A stretch of 64,000 nucleotides of DNA from Actinokineospora bangkokensis. GTDB lineage: Bacteria; Actinomycetota; Actinomycetes; Mycobacteriales; Pseudonocardiaceae. Location of the stretch: positions 446,348 to 510,347 of the forward strand of contig NZ_MKQR01000028.1 of assembly GCF_001940455.1 (NCBI RefSeq), written 5' to 3'. Of the stretch, positions 30,047 to 39,747 are shown one piece after another (position 1 is the stretch's first letter; each line of letters starts with the position of its first letter). A program made the translations under genes and the position numbers. The notes beneath the pieces were generated by a model that was given only the letters and a program-made list of their open reading frames with translations, had not been told where the DNA came from and did not search any database.

Positions 30047-33000
30047 GTGACCGAGGCCTACCTCAGATTCCCCCACCTGCACGCCGACCTGATCACCTTC
30101 GTCGCTGAGGACGACGTGTGGTCGGCGCCCCTCGACGGCGGCCGGGCGTGGCGGGTCAGCGCGGACCGGGTGCCGGTCTCGGCGCCCCGGTTCTCCCCGG
30201 ACGGCGCCCTCATCGCCTGGACCAGCACCCGCGACGTGGAGCCGGAGGTGCACGCGGCCCCGGTCGACGGCGGGCGGGCGACCCGGCTGACGCACTGGGG
30301 CGACACCCGCACCCGGGTGATCGGCTGGTCGCCCGACGGGCGGGTCCTGGCCCGCAGCGCCACCGGCCAGGCCGCCACCACGCGCACCTGGGCGCACGCG
30401 GTGCCGGTCGAACCGGGGCCCACCGAGCGCCTGCCGCACGGGCCGGTCAGCGCGCTGGACGTGGCCGCCTCGGGCGCGGTGCTGCTGGGCACGGCCGGTT
30501 TCCGCGAGCCCGCGCACTGGAAGCGCTACCGCGGTGGCACGGCGGGCAAGGTCCTCGTCGACGTCGACGGCAGCGGGGACTTCACCCGCATCCTGGCGGA
30601 GCTGGACGGCAACCTGGTCGACCCGGTGTGGGTGGGCGGGCGGGTGGCGTTCCTGTCCGACCACGAGGGCGTCGGCAACCTCTACTCCTGCGCGCCGGAC
30701 GGCTCCGACCTGCGCAAGCACTCCGACCACGAGTTCTACGCCCGCAACGCCAGCTCCGACGGCAGCCGGGTGGTCTACCACTGCGCCGGTGAGCTGTGGC
30801 TGCTCGACGGGCTCGACGCCGAGCCGCGCCGGGTCGAGGTGCGCCTGGGCGGGCCGCGCGGGGCGCGCACCCCCTACCCGGTGGCGCCGTCGAAGCACCT
30901 GGGCGCGGTGGCGCCGGACCGCACCGGCCGGGCCAGCGCGGTCGAGGTGCGCGGCACGATCCACTGGCTCACCCACCGCGACGGACCGGCGCGCGCGCTG
31001 GCCGCCGAGCCGGGCGTGCGCGGCAGGCTGCCCGCGGTGCTCGGCGACACCGGGCAGGCGGTGTGGGTCACCGACGCCGACGGCGAGGACGCGCTGGAGT
31101 TCGCCCCGGTGACCGGGCGCGAGCCGGGCGTGGCGCCGCGCCGGGTGGGCGGCGGGGAGCTGGGCCGGGTGCTGGAGCTGGCGGCGTCCCCGGACGGGCG
31201 CAAGGTCGCCCTGGCCACCCACGACTCCCGGCTGCTGCTGGTGGACGTGGCCTCCGGCGCCGTCGAGCAGGTCGACCGCTCCGCCGAGGGCGAGCCCGCC
31301 GACCTGGTGTTCTCCCCGGACTCGGCGTGGCTGGCCTGGTCGCACCCCGGCCCGGCGCCGCTGCGGCAGATCCGCGTGGCCGCCACCGCCGACCCGTCCC
31401 CGGTCGAGGTCACCGACCTGCGCTTCGCCGACACCGACCCGGCGTTCACCCTCGACGGCAAGCACCTGGCGTTCCTGTCCAGCCGCAGCTTCGACCCGGT
31501 CTACGACGTGCACGTGTTCGACCTGTCCTTCGCCGCCGGGTCCCGGCCGTACCTGGTGCCGCTGGCCGCGGCCACCCCCTCGCCGTTCGACCCGGTGCGC
31601 GAGGGCCGGGCCTTCGGCGGCGAGGACGAGGCCAAGGACGACGAGGGCCACAAGGGCGCCGCCGACGAGCGGCCGCGCACCGCGGTCGACCTCGACGGCA
31701 TCACCGAGCGGGTGGTGCCCTTCCCCGTGCCCACCGCCCGCTACTCCGGGCTGTTCGCGGCCAAGGGCGGGGTGCTGTGGCTGCGCGACCCGCTCACCGG
31801 CACCCTCGGCGACGACCTCGACGAGCTGGGCGAACCCGCCCCCCGCCCCCGGCTGGAGCGGTTCGACCTGGCCAAGCTGCGCGTCGACACCCTCGTCGAC
31901 GGCCTGGACTCGGTGCGGCCCAGCGGCGACGGCACCCGGCTGGCCGTGCGCGACCACGGCAGGCTGCGGGTGCTGCCCGCCGACCGCAAGGCCGACGACG
32001 ACGGCGACGACGCCACCACCGTCGACCTCGGGCGCCTGCGGGTGCTGGTGGACCCGGCCGGGGAGTGGCGGCAGGCCTTCGACGAGACCGGAAGGCTGAT
32101 GCGCGACCACTTCTGGCGCCCCGACATGGGCGGGGTCGACTGGCAGGCCGTGCTGGCGCGCTACCGCCCGCTCGTCGAGGCCGTGGCCACCCACGACGAG
32201 CTGGTCGACCTGCTCTGGGAGGTCCAGGGCGAGCTGGGCACCTCGCACTCCTACGTCTCCCCGCCGCGCGGGCCCGTCGACGGCAGGCGCAGGCTGGGCC
32301 TGCTCGGCGCCGACCTGGTCCGCGACGACGACGGCCGGTGGCGCGTCGGCGCCGTCGTCCCCGGCGACAGCTCCGACCCGCGCGCCCGCTCCCCGCTGCG
32401 CGCCCCCGGCGCCGCCGTGCGCCCCGGCGACGCCATCACCGCCGTCGACGGCCGCGAGGTCGACCCCGCGACCGGCCCGGCCCCGCTGCTCGCGGGCACC
32501 GCGGGCCACCCCGTCGAGCTGACCGTCCTGCCCGCCGCGGGCGGCGCGGCCCGCCGCGTCGTGGTGGTGCCGCTGCTCGACGACGTCCCGCTGCGCTACC
32601 AGGCCTGGGTCGCCGACCGCCGCGCCCACGTGCACGCCGCCACCGGCGGCCGGGTCGGCTACCTGCACGTGCCCGACATGGTCGCCAACGGCTGGGCGCA
32701 GCTGCACCGCGACCTGCGCTTGGAGGTCCGCCGCGACGCGCTCGTGGTCGACCTGCGCGAGAACAGCGGCGGCCACCTCTCCCAGCTCGTCGTGGAGAAG
32801 CTCGCCCGGCGCGTCATCGGCTGGCAGGTCGGCCGGGACGGCTACGCCGTGGAGACCTACCCCGGCGACGCCCCGCGCGGGCCGGTGGTCGCGATCGCCG
32901 ACGAGTTCTCCGGGTCGGACGGGGACATCGTCAACGCGGCGATCAAGGCGCTGGGGATCGGCCCGGTGGTGGGGGTGCGGACCTGGGGCGGTGTCATCGG

Positions 33001-33244
33001 GATCGACATGCGCTACCACCTCGTCGACGGGACGTCGGTGACGCAGCCCCGGTACGCGACGTACATCGAGGGGCCGGGGTGGGGGATGGAGAACCACGGC
33101 GTGGAGCCGGACGTGGAGGTGGTGGTGACGCCGCGGGACCACGCGGAGGGGCGCGATCCGCAGCTGGACCGGGCTGTGGAGATCGCGTTGGAGCGGTTGG
33201 GGGAGCGGGGGGCGGCGGTGCCGCCGGAGATCCCTCCGTTGTAG
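30047..33244 (+). CDS. Tricorn protease
   Basis: A large cytosolic serine peptidase that trims oligopeptides released by the proteasome or other proteases. The 1065-residue protein has an N-terminal beta-propeller region (WD/PD40-like repeats such as FSPDGALIAWTS, 1 to about 650) and a tricorn C1 helical domain. A PDZ domain (about 745-830) and a C-terminal S41-type core complete it. Catalytic residues are in place: the SH pair of GTSHSY (Ser733-His734), the nucleophile in SGSDGD (Ser957, Asp958) and Glu in HGVEPD (Glu1020). It has its own promoter. Together with the peptide importer and S10 peptidase nearby it suggests active peptide turnover, though there is no shared operon. Confidence 0.93.
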   Translation: MTEAYLRFPHLHADLITFVAEDDVWSAPLDGGRAWRVSADRVPVSAPRFSPDGALIAWTSTRDVEPEVHAAPVDGGRATRLTHWGDTRTRVIGWSPDGRVLARSATGQAATTRTWAHAVPVEPGPTERLPHGPVSALDVAASGAVLLGTAGFREPAHWKRYRGGTAGKVLVDVDGSGDFTRILAELDGNLVDPVWVGGRVAFLSDHEGVGNLYSCAPDGSDLRKHSDHEFYARNASSDGSRVVYHCAGELWLLDGLDAEPRRVEVRLGGPRGARTPYPVAPSKHLGAVAPDRTGRASAVEVRGTIHWLTHRDGPARALAAEPGVRGRLPAVLGDTGQAVWVTDADGEDALEFAPVTGREPGVAPRRVGGGELGRVLELAASPDGRKVALATHDSRLLLVDVASGAVEQVDRSAEGEPADLVFSPDSAWLAWSHPGPAPLRQIRVAATADPSPVEVTDLRFADTDPAFTLDGKHLAFLSSRSFDPVYDVHVFDLSFAAGSRPYLVPLAAATPSPFDPVREGRAFGGEDEAKDDEGHKGAADERPRTAVDLDGITERVVPFPVPTARYSGLFAAKGGVLWLRDPLTGTLGDDLDELGEPAPRPRLERFDLAKLRVDTLVDGLDSVRPSGDGTRLAVRDHGRLRVLPADRKADDDGDDATTVDLGRLRVLVDPAGEWRQAFDETGRLMRDHFWRPDMGGVDWQAVLARYRPLVEAVATHDELVDLLWEVQGELGTSHSYVSPPRGPVDGRRRLGLLGADLVRDDDGRWRVGAVVPGDSSDPRARSPLRAPGAAVRPGDAITAVDGREVDPATGPAPLLAGTAGHPVELTVLPAAGGAARRVVVVPLLDDVPLRYQAWVADRRAHVHAATGGRVGYLHVPDMVANGWAQLHRDLRLEVRRDALVVDLRENSGGHLSQLVVEKLARRVIGWQVGRDGYAVETYPGDAPRGPVVAIADEFSGSDGDIVNAAIKALGIGPVVGVRTWGGVIGIDMRYHLVDGTSVTQPRYATYIEGPGWGMENHGVEPDVEVVVTPRDHAEGRDPQLDRAVEIALERLGERGAAVPPEIPPL

Positions 33245-33309
33245 GGGGTGTTTCGGTCGCCTCGCCTTCGGCTTCGGCGTTGGTAGAGCCCGGTCGTTTG
33301 GTGGCTGGT

Positions 33310-33561
33310 TCGATGCGGTGGTCCTGTTTGGCCGGGGCCCCTGCGGCGATCATGTGCTCGGGGTGGGGAAAAGGTGAGGCCTTCGGCCCCACCCCCCGCC
33401 GTGGGTAGCACATGATCGCCCACCCCAGCCAAACAGGACCACCGCATCGAGCAGGGGCGTAGCCGGGCTTCCTGCTGCGTGGGTGGTTGCCTTGTGGGCA
33501 CAGAAAAGCGCTGCGCAGTGCTGTAGCCGGACTTCCTGCGGTCTAGGTGGTTGCGTTGTGG
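33310..33561. repeat. Intergenic nested palindrome, full copy with two tails (element A)
   Basis: Three concentric arms: a perfect 23-bp outer stem (33310-33332 with 33428-33450), a perfect 14-bp inner stem GGCGATCATGTGCT/AGCACATGATCGCC (33345-33358 with 33407-33420) and a 9-bp GGGGTGGGG/CCCCACCCC stem (33360-33368 with 33387-33395). The right side is followed by a tail containing AGCCGGGCTTCCTGC and GGTGGTTGCCTTGTGGG (33459-33498), repeated in degenerate form at 33523-33561. It fills most of the 386-nt gap between the convergent tricorn and transglycosylase genes. A short CTGTCGA-TTG-TCGACAG palindrome (33601-33617) is the only other structure seen there. Confidence 0.85.
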
Positions 33562-33630
33562 GAGAAGACGAAGGGCCGATGGCCGACGGCTGATTGCCGT
33601 CTGTCGATTGTCGACAGTCAGGGCGGGGGG

Positions 33631-34482
33631 TCAGCGGTTGCCGCGGACTACCTCGTCGGACTTGCGGGCGTAGGCCTCGGCGCCGCTGAAGACGTCCCGG
33701 GCGTACTTGGTGGAGGCGTTGTAGGTGAGGACGGCCTTCCACCAGCCGGGGCCGGTGGCGAGGTCGCCGCCGCTGGCGCAGAGGTAGCGGGCGGCGGTGA
33801 GGGCCGCGTCGTCGACGTTCTGGGGGTTGGGGGGTTGGCCGTCGGCGTTGGCGCGCTGGGACCACCTGGCCCAGGTGGCGGGGAGGAACTGCATGGAGCC
33901 CACGGCGCGGTCCCAGACCGGGTCGCCGTCGAGGCGGCCGCCGTCGGTGTCGGGGATGGCCTGGACGCCGGGGGAGCCGTCGAGGGGGACGCCGACGATG
34001 GGCTTGGTGAGGGTGCCGTCCTGGGCGACGTCGGTGCCGTCGTACTCGCCGTGGTGGGACTCGACCCGGCCGACGCCCGCGAGGGTGGTCCAGGTGAGGT
34101 TGCAGCCGGGGGTGGCGGCCCGGGTGCGGTCCTCGGCGGTGACGTAGGCCTGCACGGTCCTGGCGGGCATGTCGGTCAGGTCGGCCATCCGCTGCACCCA
34201 GGCGGTGCGGTCGTTGCCGGGGACGGGGCTGGCGGTGGGGGCGGCGGTGCCCGGTGCCACCGCGACCTCCGGCACCGCGAACCGGTAGGCACGCGGCCGC
34301 GGCGGCTGGGGCTCGGTCGCCTTCCACACCACGACCACCGCGCCGGTGCCGAACGCCAGCAGCACGACCAGGGCACCCACCCTGGCCACCCAGCGGCGGC
34401 GGGGCCGGGGTGGGGGCGGCGGCGCCCCGGGCGTGGGAGCTTCCGGGAACGTGGTCGGCGGGGGTGTCGGGGTGGCGGCCAC
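33631..34482 (-). CDS. Membrane-anchored lytic murein transglycosylase (LpqU/MltB-like)
   Basis: Cleaves peptidoglycan glycan strands with anhydro-sugar formation. The 283-residue protein has a Pro-rich cytoplasmic start (1-30), a transmembrane segment (about 35-55), a Pro/Ala spacer and an SLT_2 domain. The catalytic glutamate lies in GVGRVESHHG (about 145), followed by AIPDTDGG, DRAVGSMQFLPATW and ALTAARYLCASGG. It occupies the position of M. tuberculosis lpqU between mazG and eno, but is anchored by a membrane helix, with no lipobox visible. The GTG at 34482 is chosen because a -10 box TAGCCT lies 7 nt upstream. A paralogue lies 4 kb away at 38527-39747. Confidence 0.88.
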   Translation of the reverse strand: MAATPTPPPTTFPEAPTPGAPPPPPRPRRRWVARVGALVVLLAFGTGAVVVVWKATEPQPPRPRAYRFAVPEVAVAPGTAAPTASPVPGNDRTAWVQRMADLTDMPARTVQAYVTAEDRTRAATPGCNLTWTTLAGVGRVESHHGEYDGTDVAQDGTLTKPIVGVPLDGSPGVQAIPDTDGGRLDGDPVWDRAVGSMQFLPATWARWSQRANADGQPPNPQNVDDAALTAARYLCASGGDLATGPGWWKAVLTYNASTKYARDVFSGAEAYARKSDEVVRGNR

Positions 34483-34495
34483 GAAATCCAGGCTA
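34483..34495 (-). promoter_or_regulatory. Leaderless-type promoter of the LpqU-like gene
   Basis: On the minus strand TAGCCT (34490-34495), seven bases, GTG at 34482. It decides the start against the longer open frame from 34614. Confidence 0.6.
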
Positions 34496-34636
34496 CGTCC
34501 CCGCGGCCCCCGATCCGACCCGGCTGGGGGGTCATACCGGCAGTACGCCGGGGTACCCCCCAGCCCACCAGCGCAAACACGATAGCGGGAAAACGAAAAT
34601 TCCCACCCGCACACCGGTCCCGCTGGGCCGGACGGG

Positions 34637-35461
34637 TCAGCGGCGGGCGCGCAGGGCGTAGATGAGCGGGATCCGCGGCGCCCCCTCGGGCAGGGCGAAC
34701 CAGCTGCCGGAGGGGCCCATCGACGACCAGCGCGGCCAGGGCAGCCGCTCGGTCTCGCGCAGCAGGTCGATCCGCAGGCCCGCGCCGACCAGCGCCGTCA
34801 CCACCGCGCCGAGGCCGTGCGCCCACTCCACGTGCGGCACGGGCTCGGGCAGCGCCGGGCCGTCGGTGTAGGTGTGCGCGCCGTCGCGCGGGATCGGGCC
34901 GCGGCCGCCGAGGTAGTCGTGGCGCAGCAGCAGCGACTCGTCGCCGTCCGGCGGCGGTACCGGGCCCAGCGCGTTGAGCAGCGGGTGGAACTCCACCAGG
35001 TAGAAGGTGCCGCCCGGCGTGAGCAGCCCGGCCACCTGCTCGGCCCACAGGTCCAGGTCGGGCAGGTAGCAGACCGCGCCCTTGCCGGTGTAGACGACGT
35101 CGAAGGCACCCGCGCCCAGCGCGGACACCGCGTCGTGCACGTCGGCCTTGACGTAGTCGACGGCGAGGCCCTTCTCGGCGGCGATGGCCCGCGCCGCCTT
35201 CACCGACTCGCCGGAGATGTCCAGGCCGGTCGCCTCGGCGCCGCGCGCGGCGAAGGCCAGGGTCTCCGACCCGATGTGGCACTGCAGGTGCGCGACCCGC
35301 TTGTCTGTCAGGTCGCCGAGGTCGGCCCACTCGAAGTCGGCGAACCAGTCGGCCGGGTCGCGGCCGGGCACGTCGTAGAACCGGCTGGCGACGTGCACCG
35401 GGGTGCGGGCGTCCCAGTTGGCCTCGATGGCATCGATCATCGCGGAGGTGGCGGGGTCCAT
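34637..35461 (-). CDS. Class I SAM-dependent methyltransferase
   Basis: A 274-residue methyltransferase of unknown substrate. The SAM site shows motif I VAHLQCHIGSETLAFA (about 56-71), an acidic second strand GLDISGESVKAAR (about 79), VDYVKADVHDA and motif IV DVVYTGKGAVCYL. After the Rossmann core comes a long C-terminal substrate region rich in Trp and Pro (WPRWSSMGPSGSWF). This subfamily is widespread in actinobacteria next to unrelated genes, so context does not identify the acceptor. ATG start with a -10-like CAGGAT six bases upstream, possibly leaderless. Confidence 0.85.
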   Translation of the reverse strand: MDPATSAMIDAIEANWDARTPVHVASRFYDVPGRDPADWFADFEWADLGDLTDKRVAHLQCHIGSETLAFAARGAEATGLDISGESVKAARAIAAEKGLAVDYVKADVHDAVSALGAGAFDVVYTGKGAVCYLPDLDLWAEQVAGLLTPGGTFYLVEFHPLLNALGPVPPPDGDESLLLRHDYLGGRGPIPRDGAHTYTDGPALPEPVPHVEWAHGLGAVVTALVGAGLRIDLLRETERLPWPRWSSMGPSGSWFALPEGAPRIPLIYALRARR

Positions 35462-35523
35462 GCGGGCATCCTGCCCGGGTCCGCTCTGTCTGCGGCACCG
35501 CCGGTCGGCGGGCGCGCCCGGTC

Positions 35524-35568
35524 CAGCGGCGCTCGGCCCAGCGGCGTTCTGCTCAGCGGCGTTCTGCT
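35524..35568. repeat. Three tandem 15-bp repeats
   Basis: CAGCGGCGTTCTGCT occurs twice in a row (35539-35553 and 35554-35568), preceded by a degenerate copy CAGCGGCGCTCGGCC (35524-35538). They lie in the 121-nt gap between the methyltransferase start and the TPR gene stop. A slipped-strand repeat is the simplest explanation; no function is evident. Confidence 0.75.
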
Positions 35569-35582
35569 CAGGCGTGTCCTGG

Positions 35583-35966
35583 TCAGCCGCGTTCGACGGA
35601 GATGCGCGCGGACACCTCGCCCAGCGCCTCCTGGTACTCCGGCAGCGGGCTCATCGCCACCGCCATCCGCAGCTGGGTGTGCGCCTCGGTGAGCCTGCTC
35701 TGCCGCTGGAGCGCCTTGCCCAGGGCGAACAGGGCGTAGTGGTCGGTGGGGTCGAGCTCCAGGACCCGGCGGAACGCCGCCTCGGCCCGGCGCAGCTGCG
35801 CCGACCCCAGGTACGCCCGCCCGGCCAGCTGCAGCACGCTGGGGGCGTCCGGGTCGGCGTCGAGCAGCGGCGCCAGGGCGGCCAGCGCGTCGAGGGGGCG
35901 GCGCTGGTCGACCAGGGTCTCCGCGTGCCGGAAGGCCGCGACCGGGTTCGCTGGCTGTTCGCTCAT
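35583..35966 (-). CDS. Small tetratricopeptide-repeat protein
   Basis: A 127-residue cytosolic protein of about three TPR units (NPVAAFRHAETLVDQRRPLD, then VLQLAGRAYLGSAQL, then ALFALGKALQRQSRL). It is expected to be a protein-interaction adaptor; no enzymatic domain is present. Start taken at the ATG 35966 (MSEQPANP). The longer upstream frame would run through the eno promoter region and is low-complexity. A -10-like TAGTGT lies 10 nt before the ATG. Divergent from eno. Confidence 0.75.
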   Translation of the reverse strand: MSEQPANPVAAFRHAETLVDQRRPLDALAALAPLLDADPDAPSVLQLAGRAYLGSAQLRRAEAAFRRVLELDPTDHYALFALGKALQRQSRLTEAHTQLRMAVAMSPLPEYQEALGEVSARISVERG

Positions 35967-36024
35967 CGTCCGGTCGACACTACGCCGCGGGACCCCCTCG
36001 GCCCACCCGCCGCCGGGGTGGTGA

Positions 36025-37398
<1,374 letters not shown>

Positions 37399-37401
37399 GC
37401 C

Positions 37402-37920
37402 GTGGCCGGGCGCGGGGGCGAGCGCGGGCGGGGGCGCAGCGCGCCCGCCCGGACATCCACCCGCGTCCGGCGCCGCCGGGTCGGCGCCTCGGTGCCCGAC
37501 CCGGTGCCCGCCGCCCCCGCGGCGGAGGTGCGCAAGCCGCGCGCGGCCCTGTTCGGGCTCTCGACCACCCGCCGCGCCGCGGTGTTCGCGACGGTGGTGT
37601 GCGCGCTGGCGCTGAGCGTGTCGGTGCCGCTGCGCACCTACCTGTCGCAGCGCTCGGACGTGGCCGCGCAGGAGCAGAAGCAGGCCGACCTGCGCCGCGA
37701 GGTCGACGAGCTGGAGCGGCGCAGGGCGGAGCTGGCCGACCCCGCGCACGTGCGGGCCGAGGCGCGCACCCGGCTGCGCTACGTCATGCCGGGGGAGACG
37801 CCGTACATGGTGGAGCTGCCCGGCCAGACCGGCGGCGGCCCGGTCGACCAGACCACCACCGCCCCGCCGCGGCGCGGGGCGTGGTACGAGGACCTCTGGG
37901 ACTCGGTGAACGGGAAGTGA
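37402..37920 (+). CDS. FtsB/DivIC-like septum formation initiator
   Basis: A single-pass divisome protein. The 172-residue product has an Arg/Ala/Pro-rich cytoplasmic N-terminus (1-50), one transmembrane helix (about 58-77) and a periplasmic coiled coil (about 85-118: QEQKQADLRREVDELERRRAEL region). The FtsB-family C-terminal motif with ARTRLRYVMPGE follows, then a Pro/Gly-rich tail. In the family it links FtsL and FtsQ during septal wall synthesis. GTG start 3 nt after the eno stop, using GGAGGG inside the end of eno. Its stop overlaps a GTG of the DUF501 frame. Confidence 0.88.
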   Translation: MAGRGGERGRGRSAPARTSTRVRRRRVGASVPDPVPAAPAAEVRKPRAALFGLSTTRRAAVFATVVCALALSVSVPLRTYLSQRSDVAAQEQKQADLRREVDELERRRAELADPAHVRAEARTRLRYVMPGETPYMVELPGQTGGGPVDQTTTAPPRRGAWYEDLWDSVNGK

Positions 37921-37940
37921 GCGGAACGGGAGTGGGCGCA

Positions 37941-38423
37941 GTGCCAGTCGCGCAGTCGGACCTGGACGTGGTGGCGGAGCAGTTGGGCCGCGCGCCGCGC
38001 GCGATCAGGGCCGTCGCGGCCCGGTGCCCCAGCGGGCACCCCGCGGTGATCCAGACGAACCCGCGGCTGGAGGACGGCACCCCGTTCCCCACGCTGTACT
38101 ACTCGACCTGCCCCCGGTTGAACTCCGCGGTGTCGACCCTGGAGACCACCGGGCTGATGAAGGAGATGACCGAGCGGCTGGCCACCGACGAGGACCTGGC
38201 CGCGGCCTACCTGCGCGCGCACGAGTCGTACCTGGCCGAGCGCGACGCGCTGGGTTCCCTGGGCACCCAGGTGACCGCGGGCGGGATGCCGGGTCGGGTG
38301 AAGTGCCTGCACGTGCACGTGGCGCACGCGCTGGCCAAGGGCCCCGGGGTGAACCCGTTCGGCGACGAGGCGCTGGAGCTGATCCGCGACCAGTGGCCCA
38401 CCGGCGCGTGCGCGGCGGGCTGA
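37941..38423 (+). CDS. DUF501 family protein (Rv1025-like)
   Basis: A 160-residue cytosolic protein of the conserved DUF501 family, function unknown. Characteristic blocks are LGRAPRAIRAVAARCPSGHP, TPFPTLYYSTCPRLN, the ETTGLMKEM region and GGMPGRVKCLHVHVAHALA with several conserved Cys and His residues. The eno-ftsB-DUF501-ppx order is conserved in actinobacteria. Start placed at GTG 37941 because CGGGAG lies 8 nt upstream and length then matches the family. An in-frame GTG at 37917 overlapping the previous stop is possible. A perfect palindromic terminator follows. Confidence 0.9.
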   Translation: MPVAQSDLDVVAEQLGRAPRAIRAVAARCPSGHPAVIQTNPRLEDGTPFPTLYYSTCPRLNSAVSTLETTGLMKEMTERLATDEDLAAAYLRAHESYLAERDALGSLGTQVTAGGMPGRVKCLHVHVAHALAKGPGVNPFGDEALELIRDQWPTGACAAG

Positions 38424-38436
38424 CCCGGTCGACCTG

Positions 38437-38480
38437 ACGCGAGGAGGCCCCGGGTGCGCGCACCCGGGGCCTCCTCGCGT
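38437..38480. terminator. 44-bp perfect palindrome, bidirectional terminator
   Basis: Bases 38437-38458 are the exact reverse complement of 38459-38480, with no loop. It lies between convergent genes (DUF501 and the transglycosylase) and probably stops both. Its central 20 bp CCCGGGTGCGCGCACCCGGG recurs at 41732-41751. Confidence 0.85.
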
Positions 38481-38526
38481 TCGTGCCCTTGCTCGTTCGT
38501 CAGTGCCCTACTCGTTCGTCACTGCC

Positions 38527-39747
38527 CTACTTCGGGGTCGAGGTGACCGCGGAGGTGGGGGCAGCGCCGGTCGTCGAGCCCGCGGTGGAGCTCGCCGGGG
38601 CGGACGGGGTGGTGCTGGGCGCGCAAGTCGACGGCGCGGTGGTGGCCGTCGGGCCGGTGGTGGGCGGCGCGCTCGGGGTGGTCGTGCACGGCTGCGAGGT
38701 CGGCGGCGTCGTCGTCGGCGGCACCGTGGTCGGCGGGGTGGTCGTCGTCGGGGGCACCGTGGTCGGCGGCACCGACGTCGTGGGGGGCACCGTGGTCGGC
38801 GGGCCCGGGGGCACCGGCGGGGCGGGCGGGGCCGGGGGCGCGGGCTGCGGGATCACCACGGCGCCGGGGGCGCTCGGCAGCGCCACGTCGACCGCGGTCA
38901 CCGGCGAGGTCGCGATCGGGGTGACACCCCTGGCGTAGGCGTCGGCCCAGATCAGCACGGTGCGCACGTAGCTGTCGGAGTGGTTGTAGCGGAACACCGC
39001 GGTGGCGCGCTGCTGCGGGTTGGACACGTCCATCCCGCCCGAGCACAGGTACTTCGCCGCGCCCACGGCCGCGTCGAAGACGTTGTTGGGGTCGGTCTCG
39101 CCGTCGCCGTTGCCGTCGGAGGCGTAGCCGCGCCAGGTCGACGGGATGAACTGCATCGGGCCGACCGCGCGGTCCCACCGCGCGTCGCCGTCGTACTTGC
39201 CGCCGTCGGTGTCGGCGATGGCGGCGAAGCCCGCGCCGTTGAGCACCGGGCCCAGGATCGGCGAGGCGGTCTTGCCCGCCGCGTCGGTGCGCCCGCCGCG
39301 GGCGTGGTTGGACTCGATGCGGCCGATGGAGGCCAGCAGCGGCCAGTCCATCCGGCAGCCCGGCTGGGCGGTGCCCATCGCCTGGGCCGCGCGCTGGTAG
39401 GCCTGCAGCATGTTGCCGGGGATGCCGAGCGCGCCGGTGGGGGCGGAGACCTCCGGGCCCGCGCCGTAGGCGAGCAGGTTCGGGTTGCCCGCGGCGGCCA
39501 GCACGGCCGCGCTCAGGGTGGACGCGCCACCGCTGCCGTCGGCCCCGACCGTGCGCGGGTCGGTCAGCTCGACCAGCGCGCCCGAGGCCAGCGCCGCCGG
39601 GGTGATCTCCTCGGACTGGCCGAACGGGTTCGCGGGCTCCCCCGAGGCCACCACGGGGACCAGCAGCAGCGCCCCCGCCGCCGCCAGCGCTCCCCGCGCC
39701 CTCGGCCGCTGGTGCCTGTGCTTGCCTCTCGCCTTGCCCGACTTCAC
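38527..39747 (-). CDS. Secreted lytic transglycosylase with Thr/Pro-rich tail
   Basis: A 406-residue exported peptidoglycan lyase, paralogous to the one at 33631-34482. It has a basic signal peptide (about 1-36, ending near VVASG), a low-complexity region and the SLT_2 domain (about 105-260). The catalytic Glu lies in ASIGRIESNHA, with AIADTDGGKYDGD, DRAVGPMQFIPSTW and AAKYLCSGG. The C-terminal 120 residues are almost entirely Pro/Thr/Ser in PPTT-type repeats, typical of a wall-spanning, possibly glycosylated tail. GTG start with GGAG 8 nt upstream. It is divergent from the secreted DUF6801-like gene across a 738-nt non-coding region. Confidence 0.9.
   Translation of the reverse strand: MKSGKARGKHRHQRPRARGALAAAGALLLVPVVASGEPANPFGQSEEITPAALASGALVELTDPRTVGADGSGGASTLSAAVLAAAGNPNLLAYGAGPEVSAPTGALGIPGNMLQAYQRAAQAMGTAQPGCRMDWPLLASIGRIESNHARGGRTDAAGKTASPILGPVLNGAGFAAIADTDGGKYDGDARWDRAVGPMQFIPSTWRGYASDGNGDGETDPNNVFDAAVGAAKYLCSGGMDVSNPQQRATAVFRYNHSDSYVRTVLIWADAYARGVTPIATSPVTAVDVALPSAPGAVVIPQPAPPAPPAPPVPPGPPTTVPPTTSVPPTTVPPTTTTPPTTVPPTTTPPTSQPCTTTPSAPPTTGPTATTAPSTCAPSTTPSAPASSTAGSTTGAAPTSAVTSTPK

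Noticed and set aside
33310-33450. Insertion sequence or MITE of a known transposon
   Set aside because: No transposase, no target duplication that I can see, and outer arms differ between copies, unlike terminal inverted repeats of one transposon family.
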